This document shows, piece by piece, positions 48,881-59,641 of a DNA stretch of 64,000 bases. This stretch comes from Lewinellaceae bacterium (GTDB lineage: Bacteria > Bacteroidota > Bacteroidia > Chitinophagales > Saprospiraceae): positions 310,001-374,000 of the forward strand of contig JACJXZ010000003.1 in assembly GCA_020636375.1 (NCBI GenBank). The letters are read 5' to 3'. A model generated the notes under the pieces. That model did not search any database, was not told where the DNA came from, and saw only the letters and a list, made by a program, of their open reading frames with translations. A program made the translations under genes and the position numbers. Position 1 is the first letter of the stretch. Each line of letters opens with the position of its first letter.

Positions 48881-48954
48881 TGGAGAGTATCGGAGTCGAA
48901 CCGATGACCTCCTGCTTGCAAAGCAGGCGCTCTAGCCAGCTGAGCTAACCCCCC
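48881..48954 (-). tRNA. tRNA-Ala (anticodon TGC)
   Basis: A 74-base cloverleaf: seven-pair acceptor (GGGGGGT/ACTCTCC with two G-U pairs), D arm GCTC...GAGC, anticodon arm CCTGC-TTTGCAA-GCAGG and T arm ATCGG-TTCGACT-CCGAT. No CCA is encoded. It is in the usual rRNA spacer position. Confidence 0.96.
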
Positions 48955-49053
48955 TTCGCCCGCCGTAGCCCTGGCGCAGGCAGGATTCGCCTCGCTCTTC
49001 GCTACTTCGCGGACTGATACGGCGCGCCTGCGCCATCGCTTCTTCGCGCGCTG

Positions 49054-49127
49054 TAGTCTCGGGCGGACTTGAAACCGCTTACTCTACATTATCAGTGTAG
49101 CGCTCTAACCAGCTGAGCTACGAGACT
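49054..49127 (-). tRNA. tRNA-Ile (anticodon GAT) with irregular T arm
   Basis: Acceptor AGTCTCG/CGAGACT, D arm CTCAGCTGGTTAGAG and anticodon arm GCTAC-ACTGATAATG-TAG are normal. The T arm is not: GCGG pairs with CCGC around an eight-base loop TTTCAAGT, and the fifth pair is A-C. A standard bacteroidete tRNA-Ile would read GGCGG-TTCAAGT-CCGCC. Either a real variant or a one-base sequence error. Confidence 0.88.
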
Positions 49128-49290
49128 TCTTAAAGCTGAAGGCTGCGGAACTGCATTCCACCGCCTCTTTGCCTGTCCCGCCTCGCCCGCTTCTCTTTTC
49201 CTTTGAATGAACTTTCTTTCCATTGCACTGTGCAGAAGGCAAGCAACTCTGCTTTTCCTGGTACCTCTTCGCTATTTCCAGTTGCGTCTC

Positions 49291-50815
<1,525 letters not shown>

Positions 50816-50927
50816 TGAATAAGTTTGATGCCTTTACGGCATTGTTTCTAACTCAACTGAATCTAACGCGATTTAAAAAATCTGAAGCTCTAGTACTTCG
50901 CCTAGTGCTTACCTTCTGTTGTCACAG

Positions 50928-50943
50928 TGTCAATGAACTTTTT
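50928..50943 (-). promoter_or_regulatory. boxA-like element in the 16S leader
   Basis: AAAAAGTTCATTGACA on the minus strand, about 115 bases upstream of 16S, nearly identical to the element before 23S. Suggests an antitermination site. Confidence 0.5.
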
Positions 50944-51095
50944 GCCGCTGCCCCCGAAAGGGCCGCCGCCTAGCTTTTGAAGCTCCCCCGGCGAAAGCCT
51001 GCGCTGTCCGCGCAGCCGCCAGGAAAACCCTTATCTTCAATAACCCCTATAGGGTATTTTTTCAGCTCTTGCTTTGCTCGCTCGCAAAGGGAATG

Positions 51096-51127
51096 CAAAG
51101 ATAACTCAACTCCAACTCCCGGCAAAA
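51096..51127 (-). promoter_or_regulatory. rRNA operon promoter, proximal
   Basis: On the minus strand TTTTG (51123-51127), exactly 19 bases, then TATCTTTG (51096-51103): a full match to the bacteroidete -33/-7 consensus, about 280 bases before 16S. Confidence 0.75.
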
Positions 51128-51230
51128 TTTTCGGGCAACTTTCTTGCCCCTTTTTCGCGGAAGCATGTTGTTCCGCCTCATCCCCCCTCTTTCAGCTCCC
51201 CAAAATCCTGCCCTTCTTTCAAAGCGGATG

Positions 51231-51261
51231 CAAAGGTAAGGGCCAGTTTTTGATTTTGCAA
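51231..51261 (-). promoter_or_regulatory. rRNA operon promoter, distal
   Basis: On the minus strand TTG (51259-51261), 20 bases, then TACCTTTG (51231-51238). With the proximal promoter this gives a tandem arrangement. The rest of 50816-51551 shows AT-rich tracts but no gene. Confidence 0.7.
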
Positions 51262-51551
51262 GGCCGCATGAAATTTTGTTTGCCTGGGAAAAAGGAAGAG
51301 TGGCCGGAATATTTTTTGGCAAAACCCTATTTCGCATTCCCGCCCTTTGGCGAGACACTTCTGGCAATTAGAATTTTGTGGTATTGCGAAAAAGCCGCAC
51401 AAAAATTTTTTGCGCTTTCAATCTTTCCACACTATTGGGTGAGCCGCCGGATTTATCGCCTGGCGCAAAAAACCAGCAGCCTGGTGCAGGAAAAAGTTCC
51501 GGCAACTTTTGAAAAAATTGCTGCCGTAAGCGGCTGTGTTGGCCTGCCGGG

Positions 51552-53471
<1,920 letters not shown>

Positions 53472-53537
53472 AACATTTAGTTTTGTATTTTACGAGTGGT
53501 CATTAGGATTTATAGTTATTTAGTGCCAACAGCACTA

Positions 53538-54410
53538 CTACTGCTCTTCCCGGACCAGCAAATTGAGCAGGTACTCCCCGTATCCGCTTTTCAGGTATTT
53601 ATGCGCCAGTTTTTCCAGTTGCCCGGCGTCGATGAAGCCCATCTCGTAGGCCACTTCTTCGATACAACCGATCTTGAGCCCCTGGCGGTCTTCGATCACC
53701 TCAATGAACTGGCCGGCCTGCATGAGTGATTTGTGGGTACCGGTATCCAGCCAGGCTACGCCGCGGCCCAGGACGGCCACTTTCAGCCTGCCCGCCGCCA
53801 GGTAATGCTTGTTGACGTCGGTGATCTCGTATTCTCCGCGGGCACTGGGTTTCAGGTTTTTGGCGATCTCCACCACCTCATTGTCGTAGAAGTAGAGGCC
53901 GGGGACGGCATAGTGCGATTTAGGCCGGGACGGCTTTTCTTCTATGGACAGGGCGTTGAATTTATGGTCAAAATCGACGACCCCGTAGCGTTGCGGGTCG
54001 GCAACCCAGTAAGCGAACACGATGCCGCCGTCGGGGTTGGTCGAACTTTGAAGCATTTCGTTCAGCCCGGCGCCGTAGAAAATGTTGTCCCCGAGGATCA
54101 GGGCAACGGGGTCCTGTCCGATGAAACCTTCGCCCAGGACGAAGGCCTGGGCCAGGCCATTGGGTTCGTGCTGGGGCGTATAAGAGAAGTGGCAGCCGAT
54201 CTGGCTGCCGTCGCCCAGCAGTTTCTCGAAATTGAGCAGGTCGTGAGGCGTAGAGATGATCAGAATATCGCGGATGCCTGCTGCCAGCAGGGTGGACAGC
54301 GGATAATAGATCATAGGCTTGTCATAGACCGGCATCAGTTGTTTGCTCACCGCCAGGGTGAGGGGGTACAGGCGCGTGCCCAGCCCTCCGGCCAGGATGA
54401 TTCCTTTCAT
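53538..54410 (-). CDS. rfbA: Glucose-1-phosphate thymidylyltransferase
   Basis: A 290-residue nucleotidyltransferase that makes dTDP-glucose from glucose-1-phosphate and dTTP, first step of dTDP-rhamnose synthesis. Signatures: GGLGTRLYPLTLAVSKQLMPVYDKPMIYYP at the N-terminus, ILGDNIFYG, SIEEKPSRPKS and LDTGTHKSLMQAG. Length is exactly that of RfbA/RmlA. The partner genes rfbB, rfbC and rfbD are absent from the window, so the rest of the pathway lies elsewhere. It follows the receiver gene after a repeat-rich 93-base gap. Confidence 0.97.
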   Translation of the reverse strand: MKGIILAGGLGTRLYPLTLAVSKQLMPVYDKPMIYYPLSTLLAAGIRDILIISTPHDLLNFEKLLGDGSQIGCHFSYTPQHEPNGLAQAFVLGEGFIGQDPVALILGDNIFYGAGLNEMLQSSTNPDGGIVFAYWVADPQRYGVVDFDHKFNALSIEEKPSRPKSHYAVPGLYFYDNEVVEIAKNLKPSARGEYEITDVNKHYLAAGRLKVAVLGRGVAWLDTGTHKSLMQAGQFIEVIEDRQGLKIGCIEEVAYEMGFIDAGQLEKLAHKYLKSGYGEYLLNLLVREEQ

Positions 54411-54503
54411 GGGTGGTTGATTTGGTTGACCGGGTGGTTGGTTGGCCGGGTGGCATTACTTAATCAAGTTAGTAAACTTAATCAACCCAACCAACTAAAT
54501 AAA

Positions 54504-54893
54504 CTATCCCACCCGCGAGGCGATGTCCTGAAAAATCCGGCGGATGCGCAGAACCAGTTCCACCGGTTTAAAGGGCTTGGTGACAAAATCATCGGCGCCT
54601 TTTTGCATGGCTTCGAGGATGAGGTTCTCGTTTTCCAGCGGGGCAATGATGACAATGGGGACGCTCATTTCCATATCGTTGCGCACCAGGGTGATCAGTT
54701 CCATTCCGGAAATCTTGGGCACGTCGATGTCTGTTACGATGAGGTCGGGCCTTTCGTTTTGGATGAGTTCTCTGGCCTCATTGCCGTCGACGGCCAGAAA
54801 CAGTTCATAGCCTTGTTTCTGCAGGCGGAATTTCAGCGCTGTTAGCAGGATCTCTTCGTCTTCGCAGATGAGGATTTTTTTCAAGTTTGCCAT
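54504..54893 (-). CDS. Stand-alone response-regulator receiver
   Basis: A 129-residue CheY-like receiver with no output domain. The acidic pocket is Glu11-Asp12, the phospho-acceptor is Asp55 (VTDIDVPKISGMEL) and the conserved Lys is 106 (VTKPF). The switch Thr/Ser on strand 4 is replaced by Ala84 (VIIAPLE), which may weaken phosphorylation-driven signalling. It follows the Hpt gene by 58 bases and completes a kinase-Hpt-receiver chain. Lone receivers either pass the phosphate on or control a partner by binding. Confidence 0.92.
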   Translation of the reverse strand: MANLKKILICEDEEILLTALKFRLQKQGYELFLAVDGNEARELIQNERPDLIVTDIDVPKISGMELITLVRNDMEMSVPIVIIAPLENENLILEAMQKGADDFVTKPFKPVELVLRIRRIFQDIASRVG

Positions 54894-54951
54894 AGGTTTT
54901 TTCCGGATATACCTCTCAAATGGATTAAAGATAAAAAAATTGTCGCTTGGT

Positions 54952-55302
54952 TTATCTTTTTTCCAGTTCGAGTCGAAGTTCTTTCAGCACTTCGGGGATC
55001 AATATTCCCATTTCGAATACCAGCAGATGGATAGGGCTGGTTTGTTTTTCCTGCCGGAGATGCTGTTCCAGCAGCCGGTTCGCGCTGGCCAGCCGTTCGT
55101 TGCCCACAAAAGGAAGGGTCGATTTGAGGTGATGGCATAGCCATTGCAACTCTGTGCGGTTTTGATTTTCCCACAGCGCTTTCAACCGGCGGGCGCTGGT
55201 TTCAAGGTCAGCGACTACCATGAGGAGCAGTTCCCGCCGGGTGTCGGCGTCTTCCGCCGCCATTTTTTCGAGATAATCCAGTTGGATGTGTTGGTAACCC
55301 AT
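54952..55302 (-). CDS. Histidine phosphotransfer (Hpt) protein
   Basis: A 116-residue all-helical protein with the Hpt signature around residue 57: LCHHLKSTLPFVGN, where His57 (HxLKS) is the phosphorylation site. It starts seven bases after the hybrid kinase stop, a tight operon spacing. It would shuttle phosphate from the kinase's C-terminal receiver to the stand-alone receiver encoded next. Confidence 0.9.
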   Translation of the reverse strand: MGYQHIQLDYLEKMAAEDADTRRELLLMVVADLETSARRLKALWENQNRTELQWLCHHLKSTLPFVGNERLASANRLLEQHLRQEKQTSPIHLLVFEMGILIPEVLKELRLELEKR

Positions 55303-55309
55303 GGCTTGT

Positions 55310-57250
55310 TCAGGGCGTACAGGTTAGGTAATATTCGATCTTCCGGAATAGCTGTTCCGGTTCGAACGGCTTGAGAACGTAGTCGTCGAGGCCGTACTGC
55401 CGGAAGGTGCCATCTTGTGAGATATGCGCGTGGGCGGTCATCGCCAGGATGGGGACTTCCGATGCAGGAGGGGGCAGGTTCTGGCGGATATATTTCGTAG
55501 CCGAGTAGCCGTCGCGGACCGGCATCTGCAAATCCATCAGCACAATATCTACCGGCTGCTGCCGGAGCAGCCGGATGGCTTCCTCTCCATTTTCAGCGAC
55601 CAGCACTTCGATGTTTTTCCATTTTTTTTCCAGGGTTTTCCGGGCGACAGCCTGGTTGAGTTTGTGGTCTTCGACCAGCAAAAGGCGGAAGGCCGCGTCA
55701 GGAGGCAAGGCAGGGCCTGGCGGCCGGACCGCGGAGGCGGTGGTCTCCGGGCGGCCCCTTTCGAGCCAGAGGCTGAAACAAAAACGGGAGCCTTTTCCGG
55801 GGGCGCTTTCCACCCGGATCTCTCCGCCCTGGGCCTCGACCAGGCTCTTGGCAATGGGCAGGCCGAGGCCCGTGCCTTCGTACAGCCGGTCTGGTTGGGG
55901 CGCCCGGGAGAATGCCTCAAAGACCGTTTTCAGGTCTTTTTTCCCGATGCCGATGCCGGTGTCTTCCACTTCGAACTGTAAATGAATCCGGTTTTCCTCT
56001 TCGCCGAGCCGTTTGACGGCGACCTTCACAAAGCCGCGTTCGGTGAACTTTAAAGCGTTGCCCACCAGGTTGTAAAGGACCTGGCTGAGGCGCAGGGCGT
56101 CTCCCCGCAACTGCTCCGGAATGCCGGGCTGTATTTCTTCCCGGAAGGCGAGCCCTTTTTCCAGGGCCTTGTGTTTCAGCACTTCCACCACGTTCCCAAG
56201 CAGGGAGGGGAGGTGGAAATTTTTACGTTCGATCTTTATTTTGCCGTTCTGTATCGTCGCAACCTGAAGGATATCGTTGATGATGCCGAGCAAAAGCTCC
56301 GAGGATTGTTTGATGGAATTGACATAGCCGGCTTGTTCTTCGTCCAGCCCGGTTTGAGCCAGCAGGTTGCTCAGGCCCAGGATGGCGTTCATGGGGGTGC
56401 GCATTTCATGGCTGATGCCGGCGATGAATTGTTCGCGCACCTTGGCCGTTTGCTGAGCAAGGTCCCTGGCCTTTCTGAACTCTTCGGCCTGTTTCCTTTC
56501 CGTGATATCCTGGATGATCCCATTGAAAAGGAAAGCGCCATTGCTGAGCCGGCTGGCTGTGCAAACGGCGGCCAGGTATCGCCGTTCTCCGTCCGGCAGG
56601 GTGATCCAGATATCCCTCTGGACTTTTCCCGCCTGCTGGGCCTCTTCCTGAAGGCTTAACAAAGGAAAGAAGGGGCAATCTGGCCGCATCAGTTCTTCAC
56701 AGGTGAAGGGGTTGTGGGTGGGAAGGCCGAAGATGCGATAGGCTTCATCCGAAGCGGTGAAATAATGGTCGGCAGGGCTGCATTCCCAGTTGCCGATATG
56801 GGCAATGCGCTGAGTTTCTTCCAGGCGCCGGAGTATGTTATTGCGGGCAATGGAATACCGGAGCGCTTTGGACAACTGGCCGTCGTCGAAGTATCCCTTT
56901 ACCAGGAAATCCTGAGCGCCGGCGCGTACGGCCTGCATGCCCAGGCCCTTATCGTCCAGTCCGGTCAGCACAATAATGTTGAGGTTGGGGAATTGCCGAA
57001 TGAGCCGGCCCAGCGTCTCAAACCCCTGGCTGTCCGGCAGGCTGAGGTCCAGCAATACGGCAGCTATCTCGCGGGCCCCGTTGTGGCTGAGGAAGGCAAT
57101 GCCTTCGGCCAGCGTTTTATAGTGGACGATGGAACAATTCAACTGCCCGGAATCCGAGAGCATGAGTCCGACCAGGCGGGCATAATTGGGGTCGTCCTCA
57201 ATCAGCAATATTTTATGGGGGGTTTCTAATTGGGAAATCGGCTCGATCAT
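55310..57250 (-). CDS. Hybrid sensor histidine kinase with receivers at both ends
   Basis: A 646-residue cytosolic protein without membrane segments. Order: N-terminal receiver (about 12-125, Asp68), PAS domain (about 145-255, ending IIQDITERKQAEE), HisKA with phospho-His281 (ISHEMRTPMNAILG), HATPase (about 380-495, with NALKFTERG, DTGIGIG and GTGLGLP), and C-terminal receiver (about 522-640, Asp573, LMDLQMPVRDGYS). The N-terminal receiver suggests the kinase is itself controlled by another kinase. The PAS could sense redox or a ligand. It heads a phosphorelay with the Hpt and receiver genes downstream. Confidence 0.96.
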   Translation of the reverse strand: MIEPISQLETPHKILLIEDDPNYARLVGLMLSDSGQLNCSIVHYKTLAEGIAFLSHNGAREIAAVLLDLSLPDSQGFETLGRLIRQFPNLNIIVLTGLDDKGLGMQAVRAGAQDFLVKGYFDDGQLSKALRYSIARNNILRRLEETQRIAHIGNWECSPADHYFTASDEAYRIFGLPTHNPFTCEELMRPDCPFFPLLSLQEEAQQAGKVQRDIWITLPDGERRYLAAVCTASRLSNGAFLFNGIIQDITERKQAEEFRKARDLAQQTAKVREQFIAGISHEMRTPMNAILGLSNLLAQTGLDEEQAGYVNSIKQSSELLLGIINDILQVATIQNGKIKIERKNFHLPSLLGNVVEVLKHKALEKGLAFREEIQPGIPEQLRGDALRLSQVLYNLVGNALKFTERGFVKVAVKRLGEEENRIHLQFEVEDTGIGIGKKDLKTVFEAFSRAPQPDRLYEGTGLGLPIAKSLVEAQGGEIRVESAPGKGSRFCFSLWLERGRPETTASAVRPPGPALPPDAAFRLLLVEDHKLNQAVARKTLEKKWKNIEVLVAENGEEAIRLLRQQPVDIVLMDLQMPVRDGYSATKYIRQNLPPPASEVPILAMTAHAHISQDGTFRQYGLDDYVLKPFEPEQLFRKIEYYLTCTP

Positions 57251-57282
57251 GAAATCAGCTTTAAGGTATTACCTCTCACGGA

Positions 57283-57639
57283 TCAGTCGCGGGGAAGGAA
57301 AATGAAGTTCGCGCCCAGTTCGCTCAGGACGAAGAGGCAAAGGTACTTCTCCGGATTTTTGTATATCGACCTGAAATGGTCGACCCGGGACGTTTCGATG
57401 ATGTTTTTTGTCACCAGTTCCTCCAGCGTAGAAGCATGGATGGACCATTCCGGGCCGCCCGCCTTTTTCACAATCAACGGAATGCCGATGTCAACCTGAT
57501 ACTGGTGGGCTACGAAAATGGGGTAGTTGGAAACATCCTGATCGAGGATCGCATCGGCGGCTCTGCCCATCAAAGCTGCATAGGGCTTAAATGCTTCTTC
57601 CAGTTGGTGGTATTGAGAACGCTCTGAATTTTCACGCAT
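57283..57639 (-). CDS. Conserved protein of unknown function next to the phosphorelay
   Basis: A 118-residue cytosolic protein with no signal or membrane segment. It starts with a helical segment (QYHQLEEAFKPYAALMGRAADAILDQDV), followed by beta strands (YPIFVAHQYQVDIGIPLIV, CLFVLSELGANFIFLPR). I do not recognise a family. It lies 32 bases upstream of the hybrid kinase on the same strand, so it may be co-expressed with the phosphorelay. Whether it senses something or is a target of the receiver is unknown. Confidence 0.75.
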   Translation of the reverse strand: MRENSERSQYHQLEEAFKPYAALMGRAADAILDQDVSNYPIFVAHQYQVDIGIPLIVKKAGGPEWSIHASTLEELVTKNIIETSRVDHFRSIYKNPEKYLCLFVLSELGANFIFLPRD

Positions 57640-57719
57640 AGGCTACAGCTTTTGGGTTGTTCTGGCGGACAAGCAATATAATCATTCCCCGGTATAATAT
57701 CCAGCGGTTTCGGGCGGGG

Positions 57720-59147
57720 CTATTCCCCGTCCGTTTTTCTCAGCTCCAGCAAAGCCACATTTTCGATATGATGGGTATGGGGGAACATATCTACCGGCCG
57801 GCTCTTACGCACCAGGTACTTTGCACTCATCAACTGCAGGTCGCGGGCCTGAGTGGCGGGGTTACAACTCACGTAAACAATACGGGGCGCTTCCAGTTGC
57901 AGCAGCATTTTCACCACATCGGGGTGCATGCCGGCCCGGGGAGGGTCGGTGATCAGCACGTCGGGCCTGCCGTGTTGGGCGGCGAAATCTGCGGTCAGGA
58001 TATCTTTGACGTCGCCGGCGTAGAAGCGGGCGTTGCTAATGCCGTTGAGGCTGGCGTTGGCGCGGGCGTCTTCAATGGCTTCCGGGATCTCTTCGATGCC
58101 AACCACCTGCCGGCATTGGCCGGCGACATAAAGGGCTATGCTGCCAATACCGGTATACAGGTCATAGACGTTCTCGTCGCCCTTCAGGCCGGCGAACGCT
58201 ACGGCCAGGTCATAAAGGGCTTTGCCCTGGTAGGTATTGGTTTGAAAAAATGACTTCGGGCCGACTTTGAAGCGCACGTGCCCCAGCTGTTCTTCAACAT
58301 ATCCCTTGCCGGCGTAGGTGGCCATGTCCAGGTCGTAAAGGAAATCGTTCAGTTTTGGGTTGATGCAGTAACAAAGGGTGGTGATTTGGGGAAAGGCCTC
58401 CAGTACGGCATCCATGAATGGGCGGATGAGCGTGTCGTCTGCTTTGTGGAAGCTAAGCAACACCAGGATCTCTCCGAGGGTGGTAATGCGGAACATCACC
58501 TGCCTCAGCAGGCCCTGGTGTTCGCGGGCGTCGTGAAAGGAAAGCCCCTGCCCGATGGCGATGCGTTTGATGCCGTTGCGCAGCTCATTGGACGGGTCTT
58601 CCTGCAGCCAGCAGTGGCTGATGTCTACTACCTTGTCGAAGGCGCCGGCGCGGTGGAAGCCCAGCACGTCCTCTTCATTGGAAATATTGCTGTCGATCTC
58701 CTCCCGGCTCAGCCAGCGTTTATTGGAAAAGGAAAATTCGAGTTTATTGCGGTAATACCGGGTGCGCCCGGCGGGTATGATGGGCAGGAACTCCTCCGCC
58801 TCCACTTTGCCGATCCGCCGCAGGGCGTCCTCCACTACCTTCTGTTTATGGAGGGCCTGGGCTTCGTATGACAGATGTTGCCACTGGCAGCCGCCGCACT
58901 GGTCGTAATGCCGGCAGAAGGGTGTTACCCGGTCTTCTGAATAATGGTGGAAATGCTGCGGGACCCCCATCAGGAAGCCCTTCTTTTTGCGAATGGCCAG
59001 TACGTCGGCCACGTCTCCGGGCGCTGTATTGTCGGCAAAAATAACCTGCCCCTCCTCGCTCCGGCCCACGCTCCGGCCCTTGTCGGCTATGCCGGTGAAC
59101 GCTACTTTGGGAATTAATTTCGGCTTCCTTCTCCGTCCCATTGTCAT
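57720..59147 (-). CDS. rlmD: 23S rRNA (uracil-5)-methyltransferase RlmD-type
   Basis: About 475 residues from the ATG at 59147 (MTMGRRRKPK); the longer upstream frame is spacer. Residues about 10-70 form a TRAM domain. The iron-sulfur motif CRHYDQCGGCQWQHLSY is followed by RNA-binding and Rossmann domains. AdoMet-binding DLYTGIGSIALYVA, ITDPPRAGMHPDVVKML and the catalytic nucleophile in YVSCNPATQARDL are intact. It methylates U1939 of 23S rRNA or the equivalent m5U (RlmCD/TrmA relatives cannot be fully excluded). It stands alone on the minus strand. Confidence 0.92.
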   Translation of the reverse strand: MTMGRRRKPKLIPKVAFTGIADKGRSVGRSEEGQVIFADNTAPGDVADVLAIRKKKGFLMGVPQHFHHYSEDRVTPFCRHYDQCGGCQWQHLSYEAQALHKQKVVEDALRRIGKVEAEEFLPIIPAGRTRYYRNKLEFSFSNKRWLSREEIDSNISNEEDVLGFHRAGAFDKVVDISHCWLQEDPSNELRNGIKRIAIGQGLSFHDAREHQGLLRQVMFRITTLGEILVLLSFHKADDTLIRPFMDAVLEAFPQITTLCYCINPKLNDFLYDLDMATYAGKGYVEEQLGHVRFKVGPKSFFQTNTYQGKALYDLAVAFAGLKGDENVYDLYTGIGSIALYVAGQCRQVVGIEEIPEAIEDARANASLNGISNARFYAGDVKDILTADFAAQHGRPDVLITDPPRAGMHPDVVKMLLQLEAPRIVYVSCNPATQARDLQLMSAKYLVRKSRPVDMFPHTHHIENVALLELRKTDGE

Positions 59148-59277
59148 TTTTTTGAAAAACTTCCCCGCCCACAGTTCGCCAAAAGGAAAGTTGTTTTTAG
59201 CATTTGAAAGTGCAAAAGTACGAAAGTGAGGGTATGGTTGCACTGTTTTCCTTATCTTCCGCCTTATTTTACGTTTA

Positions 59278-59540
59278 AGTAGTGATTAAAAAATAACTTC
59301 ACTGTTTGATGCCCTTAGGAATGAAAAATAATAAGTTACCCAAAATTGTTGTAGTTTTTTTGCCACCAAGTTCGTTAAAGCCTAGCCCTGCTATGCGCAA
59401 AAAGCGCTAAAATGCCTCGCCTGGCGAAAAAAAATATTTGAGTTGTAGCTCGTTCAGCAGCCTGACCCCGCTGGAACCCTGACTGGCTGCTTCACTTCAC
59501 TGCAACTAAGGGCCGTGAAGTTATTTTTTAAGGATTACTA
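59278..59540. repeat. MITE-like hairpin element, copy 2 (expanded)
   Basis: Inverted relative to copy 1 (41304-41440), it shares the AAAATAACTTCAC termini and the region from GAGTTGTAGCTCG to the right end, including GTTCCAGCGGGGTCAGG (in complement). About 110-120 extra bases near the left end are absent from copy 1. It occupies most of the 500-base gap between rlmD and the M16 gene. Confidence 0.85.
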
Positions 59541-59641
59541 AGTAGTGGTGAAACTTTGAACATTTTAAATACGCTGCGCCTCCAGCCAATAACGGCTTCC
59601 GGGCTTAGTAATATTTTTTTTATTACTTAACGCAACTTCTG

